DNA from: an uncultured Eisenbergiella sp.
Lineage (GTDB): Bacteria; Bacillota; Clostridia; Lachnospirales; Lachnospiraceae
Assembly: GCA_910585455.1 (NCBI GenBank)
Contig: CAJUEL010000006.1
Location: 62,001-126,000, forward strand
Direction: 5' to 3'
DNA length: 64,000 nt
Shown here: piece by piece, positions 59,619 to 64,000 of the stretch
Layout: every line of letters starts with the position of its first letter
How positions within the stretch are numbered: position 1 is the stretch's first letter
Program-made: the position numbers and the translations under genes
Notes under the pieces: model-generated
Databases searched by the model: none
What the model was told of the DNA's origin: nothing
The model's input: the letters and a program-made list of their open reading frames with translations, nothing else

Positions 59619-60593
59619 ATGAGTGACTTTCATGAGCTTGTGGAATTGTGCAAGGGCCACAGGCTTTATATTCAAACCCACAATTTTCCGGATCCGGATG
59701 CAATCGCTTCCGCATACGGTCTGCAAAAGCTGCTTGCGCTCTATGGGATTTCATCCAGGCTGTGTTATGATGGCAGAATCGATAAGCTGAGCGCTTCCAA
59801 AATGCTGGAGGCTTTCGGGATTCAGATGGTCTCCTACGCCAGTCTGCTTCCCGAGCTGTGCGAGGAGGATTATATCATCTGTGTGGACACGCAGAAGCAT
59901 GGGGGAAATGTCACCGATTTTGTGGGAGACGAGGTGGCATGCATTGACCATCATCCCACCTTTGTGCCGATGGAATACCGCTATCAGAATATCCGCATCA
60001 CCGGGGCATGTGCCACGCTGATTGCAGAATATTATGCTGCGCTGGGCAAGACGCCGGACCGGGATGTGGCGACTGCGCTGCTGTATGGTCTGAAAATGGA
60101 TACGCTGCAGTTTACGAGGGGTGTGACGCAGGAGGACATTGCGATGTTCGCCTTTTTGTTCCCCCATTGCGATCAGGAGGTGCTGTCGGATCTGGAAAGA
60201 AACAATATGGAATTTGCCGACCTGAAGGCGTATGGAGCCGCCATAGACAGCATTGAAATCTATGATAAGGTTGGATTCTCCTCCATTCCCTTTTCCTGCC
60301 CGGATGCGATGATCGCGATCCTTTCGGATTTCATACTTTCCCTGATTGAGGTGGAGACCGCTGTGGTGTTTTCCTTCCGGGAGGATGGAATCAAGCTGTC
60401 CGTCCGCTCAGAGGATGAATCGATCGACGCGGGGCAGCTGATTTACCGCGCTCTTCTGGGAATCGGAAACGGAGGCGGACATGCCGAAATGGCGGGCGGA
60501 ATGATCCGCAAGGAGCAGGAAGAGCAGCTGGGGCGCTATCCGAAGGATGCGATCAGGAATTTATTTTTGAAGGCGTTGGAGGAACTGGATTAA
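59619..60593 (+). CDS. DHH family phosphoesterase (NrnA-like)
   Basis: A 324-residue protein of the DHH/DHHA1 superfamily. THNFPDPDAIASAYGLQ is motif I, IDHHPTF the DHH motif, and GNGGGHAEMAGG the C-terminal GGGH motif that binds the substrate phosphate. NrnA-type enzymes degrade nano-RNA, pAp or cyclic dinucleotide breakdown products. The exact substrate here cannot be read from sequence. GGAGGGAG lies before the ATG. It precedes the purine genes by 64 bp. Confidence 0.92.
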   Translation: MSDFHELVELCKGHRLYIQTHNFPDPDAIASAYGLQKLLALYGISSRLCYDGRIDKLSASKMLEAFGIQMVSYASLLPELCEEDYIICVDTQKHGGNVTDFVGDEVACIDHHPTFVPMEYRYQNIRITGACATLIAEYYAALGKTPDRDVATALLYGLKMDTLQFTRGVTQEDIAMFAFLFPHCDQEVLSDLERNNMEFADLKAYGAAIDSIEIYDKVGFSSIPFSCPDAMIAILSDFILSLIEVETAVVFSFREDGIKLSVRSEDESIDAGQLIYRALLGIGNGGGHAEMAGGMIRKEQEEQLGRYPKDAIRNLFLKALEELD

Positions 60594-60657
60594 AATACAG
60601 CAGGACATTGCCTTTTAATCCGAAACGCCGCCGCTGGCGGCAGAATGGGAGGAAAAC

Positions 60658-61386
60658 ATGCAGAAATTGAATCTTGCGGAAGAGCTTTCGCAAAACGCGT
60701 ATCCGGGGCGGGGCATCGTGATCGGAAAAAGTGCGGACGGCAAAAAGGCGGTAACCGCCTATTTCATCATGGGCAGGAGCACAAACTCCAGAAACCGCAT
60801 TTTTGTCAAGGAGGGCGAGGGCATCCGCACCCAGGCCTTTGATCCGTCCAAACTGGAGGATCCCAGCCTGATCATCTATGCGCCGGTCCGCGTGCTGGGC
60901 AGCCGGACGATCGTCACAAACGGCGATCAGACGGATACGGTTTATGAGGGCTTTTCAAAGGGACTCACCTTTGAGCAGAGCCTGCGCAGCCGGGAATTTG
61001 AACCGGATGGCCCCAATTATACGCCCCGCATTTCCGGCGTATTGCAGGTGGAAAATCAGTTTTTCCATTATGCCATGTCCATTTTAAAAAGCGACGACGG
61101 GGACCCCTCCGGCTGTATCCGCAATACCTTCACCTATGAAAATCCGAAGGCGGGAGAGGGGCATTTCATCCATACCTATCTGCACGACGGCAATCCGCTG
61201 CCCAGCTTTGCGGGGGAGCCCAAAAAGGTGGAGATCGCCGGTGACATCGACAGCTTCACCCGGCTGGTATGGGAAAATCTGAACGAAGAAAACAAGGTTT
61301 CCCTGTTTGTGCGCTTCATTGACATCGCAAGCGGCGCATATGAGACAAGGATCGTGAATAAAAACGAAAGCGAAGAAAGGAATTGA
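60658..61386 (+). CDS. IMP cyclohydrolase, stand-alone
   Basis: A 242-residue enzyme of the PurO-like IMP cyclohydrolase family that closes the ring of FAICAR to form IMP. NAYPGRGIVIGKSADGKKAV and FIMGRSTNSRNRIFV match the start of the family. In most bacteria this activity is the N-terminal domain of the bifunctional PurH; here it is a separate, unrelated protein immediately followed by the transformylase gene. GGGAGG precedes the ATG. Confidence 0.9.
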   Translation: MQKLNLAEELSQNAYPGRGIVIGKSADGKKAVTAYFIMGRSTNSRNRIFVKEGEGIRTQAFDPSKLEDPSLIIYAPVRVLGSRTIVTNGDQTDTVYEGFSKGLTFEQSLRSREFEPDGPNYTPRISGVLQVENQFFHYAMSILKSDDGDPSGCIRNTFTYENPKAGEGHFIHTYLHDGNPLPSFAGEPKKVEIAGDIDSFTRLVWENLNEENKVSLFVRFIDIASGAYETRIVNKNESEERN

Positions 61387-61388
61387 CC

Positions 61389-62567
61389 ATGAATGAAATT
61401 CAATTAAAATACGGCTGTAACCCGAACCAGAAGCCTTCCCGCATTTTCATGGAGGATGGAGGGGAGCTGCCCGTCACCGTGTTAAACGGCAAGCCTGGCT
61501 ACATCAACTTTCTGGATGCTTTTAACGGCTGGCAGCTGGTTTCCGAGCTGAAAAAGGCTACCGGGCTTCCGGCGGCGACCTCCTTTAAGCATGTGTCCCC
61601 GGCGGGCGCTGCGGTGGGGCTGCCTCTTTCGGATACGCTGGCAAAGATTTACTGGGTGGATGATCTGGGAGAGCTTTCGCCGCTGGCATGTGCCTACGCG
61701 CGGGCGCGGGGGGCGGACAGGATGTCCTCCTTTGGCGATTTCATCGCGCTTTCCGATGTGTGCGATGTGGATACGGCGAAGCTGATCAAGCGGGAGGTAT
61801 CCGACGGCGTGATCGCGCCGGGCTATACGGAGGAAGCGCTCGCTATCTTAAAAGAAAAGAAAAAGGGCGGCTATAACGTCATTCAGATCGATCCCGCTTA
61901 TCAGCCCGTAGAGCTGGAAAGAAAGCAGGTGTTCGGCATTACCTTTGAGCAGGGACGCAATGAGCTTTCCATCGATCAGGAGCTTTTGTCCAATTTCGTG
62001 ACGGAAAACAGGGAGATTTCGAAGGAAGCGCTGATTGATATGAAAATCGCGCTGATCACCTTAAAATATACCCAGTCCAATTCCGTCTGCTACGTGAAGG
62101 GCGGACAGGCGATCGGCATCGGCGCGGGACAGCAGTCCAGAATTCACTGCACCAGGCTGGCAGGACAGAAGGCGGATAACTGGTGGCTGCGCCAGTCTCC
62201 CCAGGTGTTGGGGTTACAGTTTGTGGACGGGCTGGGACGCGCGGACCGGGACAACGCGATCGATGTGTATATGGGCGATGAGTACGAGGATGTGCTGGCG
62301 GAGGGCGTATGGCAGACCCGTTTTAAAGTGAAGCCGCCCGTATTCACCCGGGAGGAGAAGAAGGCCTGGCTTGCGCAGCTTGCAGAGGTGACGCTGGGCT
62401 CCGACGCCTTTTTCCCGTTCTCCGATAATATTGAGCGGGCGCACAAGAGCGGCGTGAAGTATATCGCCCAGCCCGGCGGCTCCGTGCGGGACGACGCGGT
62501 GATCGAGTGCTGCAACAAGTACGGCATGGCGATGGTGTTTACCGGCATACGGCTGTTTCATCATTGA
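61389..62567 (+). CDS. AICAR transformylase, stand-alone (PurH C-terminal type)
   Basis: A 392-residue enzyme adding the formyl group to AICAR. TSFKHVSPAGAAVG bears the catalytic Lys-His pair, ACAYARARGADRMSSFGDF the core, and GIGAGQQSRIHCTRLAG and SVRDDAVIECCNKYGMAMVFTGIRLFHH the conserved C-terminus of PurH. The IMP cyclohydrolase domain normally preceding these motifs is absent. AAAGGA lies before the ATG at 61389, 2 bp after the previous stop, so the two enzymes are translated together. Confidence 0.95.
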   Translation: MNEIQLKYGCNPNQKPSRIFMEDGGELPVTVLNGKPGYINFLDAFNGWQLVSELKKATGLPAATSFKHVSPAGAAVGLPLSDTLAKIYWVDDLGELSPLACAYARARGADRMSSFGDFIALSDVCDVDTAKLIKREVSDGVIAPGYTEEALAILKEKKKGGYNVIQIDPAYQPVELERKQVFGITFEQGRNELSIDQELLSNFVTENREISKEALIDMKIALITLKYTQSNSVCYVKGGQAIGIGAGQQSRIHCTRLAGQKADNWWLRQSPQVLGLQFVDGLGRADRDNAIDVYMGDEYEDVLAEGVWQTRFKVKPPVFTREEKKAWLAQLAEVTLGSDAFFPFSDNIERAHKSGVKYIAQPGGSVRDDAVIECCNKYGMAMVFTGIRLFHH

Positions 62568-62587
62568 CCGCAGATGGCAGCCTGGAT

Positions 62588-62651
62588 TGTGTAAAAACGT
62601 GGTGGCTGTAAGAATCTGCCCCATTGCGAAGCAATTTTCATGGGCGGATGC
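62588..62651. repeat. Family B repeat, copy 2
   Basis: Starts GTGTAAAAACGTGG and contains AATCTGCCCC, ATTGCGAAGCAAT and GGGCGGATGC in the same order and orientation as 33522-33583. The copy is slightly diverged but keeps the fold-back structure. Confidence 0.8.
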
Positions 62652-62653
62652 AG

Positions 62654-62702
62654 AAAAGGGAGTTTGGATAACCGGGTTCGGTTTCTGAACTCCCTTTTAA
62701 TT
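62654..62702 (+). terminator. Terminator of the purine gene pair
   Basis: AAAAGGGAGTT (62654-62664) pairs exactly with AACTCCCTTTT (62688-62698), followed by AATTT. It is immediately downstream of the family B repeat. Confidence 0.8.
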
Positions 62703-63026
62703 TCGTCTGCTGCGATAAGCTGCGGCAGAGTCTTTTGGCCTGGCGTTACTGTGGGAGAAGCAATTTCCGGATTCCCGTGCCGCCCTCTGCCTGCGTCTGC
62801 CGGTTTCTTCGCCCCGTGAACATGAGTGACAGTTCAGACAGGCGGGACCGCTATGGACATAACAATATCCGGGCAGCTTATGTCAAAAAAGCGGCAGCAT
62901 CCGCTTTGGCCGGTTGAACGCCGCAGAATATCGCGTATAATGAGGGTATGAAAGGCGGTGAAAGTTTGGAAATAAATTTCCAAACTATGATGGGTATGTG
63001 CGCGAAAGCGCACAAGGGGTATAAGC
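62703..63026 (+). promoter_or_regulatory. Control region of the LytTR-DUF3021-ABC unit
   Basis: A degenerate family A half-site (GTGACAGTTCAGACAGG, 62827-62843) comes first. The promoter is TTGAAC (62914-62919), 16 bp, TATAAT (62936-62941). Downstream of the start site is a perfect 24-bp palindrome AGTTTGGAAAT-AA-ATTTCCAAACT (62963-62986), then a GNRA-type hairpin TGTGCGC-GAAA-GCGCACA (62997-63014), then AAGGGG before the ATG at 63027. The palindrome could be an operator or an mRNA structure. Confidence 0.65.
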
Positions 63027-63467
63027 ATGAAAATAGAGATTTTGGTGGATGAAGCGGTGCGGGATCTGACAATTTCCGTCGTCTGCGGCCGGCTGACCCC
63101 GGAGATAGAGCGGGTCCTGGCGACCCTGCGGATGATGGACCGCCAGCTGACGGTGAAAAAGGATGGAGAAATCCACATGCTGGATATTGAGCAGATTCTT
63201 TATCTGGAAAGCGTGGACAGAAAATGTTTCATCTATACGGACAGCGACGTATATGAATCGGATTTTAAGCTATACGAGCTGGAGCAACAGCTGGAGGAAT
63301 ATGGATTTTTCCGCGTGAGCAAATCCTTTCTGATCCATCTGCAAAGGATCAGCTCCCTTAAGGCGGATATCAACAGGAGAATCCGGATCACGATGACAAA
63401 CGGGGAACAGATTATGGCTTCACGGCAATATGCCGAGCAACTGAAAAAGAGACTGGGGGTGATATGA
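63027..63467 (+). CDS. LytTR family DNA-binding regulator
   Basis: A 146-residue protein with a short N-terminal region and a LytTR domain (about residues 45-142; IHMLDIEQILYLESVDRKCFIYT, then FFRVSKSFLIHLQRISSLKADI). It has no receiver domain, so it is not a classic response regulator. It is the first gene of a LytTR-DUF3021-ABC cluster. In streptococcal LytTR regulatory systems such a regulator is held by a membrane inhibitor protein, a role the next gene could play. The ATG overlaps nothing, and AAGGGG lies upstream. Confidence 0.92.
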   Translation: MKIEILVDEAVRDLTISVVCGRLTPEIERVLATLRMMDRQLTVKKDGEIHMLDIEQILYLESVDRKCFIYTDSDVYESDFKLYELEQQLEEYGFFRVSKSFLIHLQRISSLKADINRRIRITMTNGEQIMASRQYAEQLKKRLGVI

Positions 63468-63935
63468 ATGGAAGAAAGAAAAACGGTTTTTGATTATCTG
63501 GCGCAGGTCCTGGTCGTATTCGGCTTTTCCATGCTGGTCATGAATCTGTTTTGTCTCATGTTCGGCAACGCGGCGCAGGGCTTTTCCGCCATGTTTGCGC
63601 TTGGCAGCGGCGGCGTTCCGGTCGGGATCGCCTTTCAGTTTTTATGTATTTCTACGCTCATCGTGGGGCTTCGGTTCGTTTTTTTTACGGATATGTGGAT
63701 CAAAAAAATGGCGGTATGGCTGCGGACGATCTGCATGCTGGCGGCGATCGTCTGTGTGATCGCATCTTTTATCATCCTGTTTGACTGGTTTCCTGTGGAT
63801 ATGTGGCAGCCCTGGGCGATGTTTTTTTGCTGCTTTGGGCTTTCCTTCCTGGGCAGCGGTCTGGTCATGCTGTTAAAGGAAAAAGCGGAGAACAAAAAAA
63901 TGGAGGAGGCGCTGCGGCGATTGCAGGAGAAGTGA
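63468..63935 (+). CDS. DUF3021 family membrane protein
   Basis: A 155-residue protein with four predicted helices (about residues 8-32, 42-66, 78-102, 110-134) and a charged C-terminal coiled tail (KEKAENKKMEEALRRLQEK). It starts immediately after the LytTR stop, preceded by GGGGGTGAT. DUF3021 proteins regularly accompany LytTR regulators and are suspected to modulate them from the membrane. The ABC gene follows 2 bp later. Confidence 0.9.
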   Translation: MEERKTVFDYLAQVLVVFGFSMLVMNLFCLMFGNAAQGFSAMFALGSGGVPVGIAFQFLCISTLIVGLRFVFFTDMWIKKMAVWLRTICMLAAIVCVIASFIILFDWFPVDMWQPWAMFFCCFGLSFLGSGLVMLLKEKAENKKMEEALRRLQEK

Positions 63936-63937
63936 AA

Positions 63938-64000
63938 ATGAGTGATGCGGTAGTGGTAAAAAACCTTTCCCATAGCTTCCATGGTCATCAGGTGCTGCAG
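63938..64000 (+). CDS. ABC transporter ATPase (partial, runs off window)
   Basis: Twenty-one codons are visible: MSDAVVVKNLSHSFHGHQVLQ, the usual N-terminal strand pattern of an ABC ATPase (VKNL-S-F). GGAG lies before the ATG. Its place after LytTR and DUF3021 fits the known module in which LytTR controls an ABC transporter. Confidence 0.75.
   Translation, partial: MSDAVVVKNLSHSFHGHQVLQ

Overview
The window looks like chromosomal DNA of a Gram-positive, low-to-mid GC anaerobe of the class Clostridia, most likely Lachnospiraceae. The evidence is strong purine-rich ribosome binding sites before nearly every gene, lipoprotein signal peptides, LplB/LplC-type sugar permeases without their own ATPase, BceAB-RS-type genes, an FMN-riboswitch-controlled RibU, a DUF6106-type protein, stand-alone IMP cyclohydrolase and AICAR formyltransferase genes instead of a fused PurH, and a LytTR-DUF3021 pair. 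I would not name a genus. No rRNA, tRNA, CRISPR array, integrase or transposase was seen.

Layout. 1-3.2 kb: a heterodimer-type ABC exporter pair on the minus strand, divergent from an AraC regulator. 3.5-12.2 kb: a carbohydrate uptake and desulfation cluster (membrane AraC-type sensor-regulator, solute-binding lipoprotein, two permeases, two Cys-type sulfatases). 12.2-14.3 kb: an apparently self-regulated MerR/GyrI-like regulator and an Rpn/PD-(D/E)XK family protein. 14.4-18.9 kb: an aspartate-family amino acid operon (ACT protein, homoserine dehydrogenase, an ApgM-like enzyme, aspartate kinase). 19.0-23.0 kb: a three-gene MacB-like system (ATPase, anchored extracellular protein, FtsX-type permease). 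23.2-23.7 kb: a perfect consensus promoter, a purine-rich non-coding stretch and a terminator, which together look like an unannotated RNA gene. 23.7-30.1 kb: a GH3 enzyme, a membrane-anchored unknown, a two-component system bracketed by two long inverted repeats, and a second Rpn-family gene. 30.7-35.3 kb: a complete BceAB-RS-type peptide-antibiotic sensing and detoxification module. 35.3-37.3 kb: a 190-bp inverted repeat and an AT-rich Phd/YefM-like plus AlbA/HATPase-like gene pair, probably acquired. 37.4-43.6 kb: GH38 alpha-mannosidase, an unusual propeller plus solute-binding lipoprotein, and a polysaccharide deacetylase. 43.7-64 kb: mostly housekeeping and envelope genes (CotH-like, VanY-like, HisC-like, COG2426, acyltransferase, methyltransferase, Hsp33, NadE, DapF, RibU, GuaB, NrnA-like, split purine enzymes) ending in a LytTR-DUF3021-ABC module.

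Most genes fall into known families. The least explained material is non-coding: several classes of dispersed palindromic elements (a roughly 30-bp GTAACAGTTCAGA palindrome, a GCATCCGCCC hairpin, and 190-345 bp near-perfect inverted repeats whose outer arms differ between copies), the candidate RNA at 23.3-23.7 kb, and the antitoxin-like/AlbA pair with its own operator-like palindrome and a 3' hairpin that repeats part of the coding sequence.
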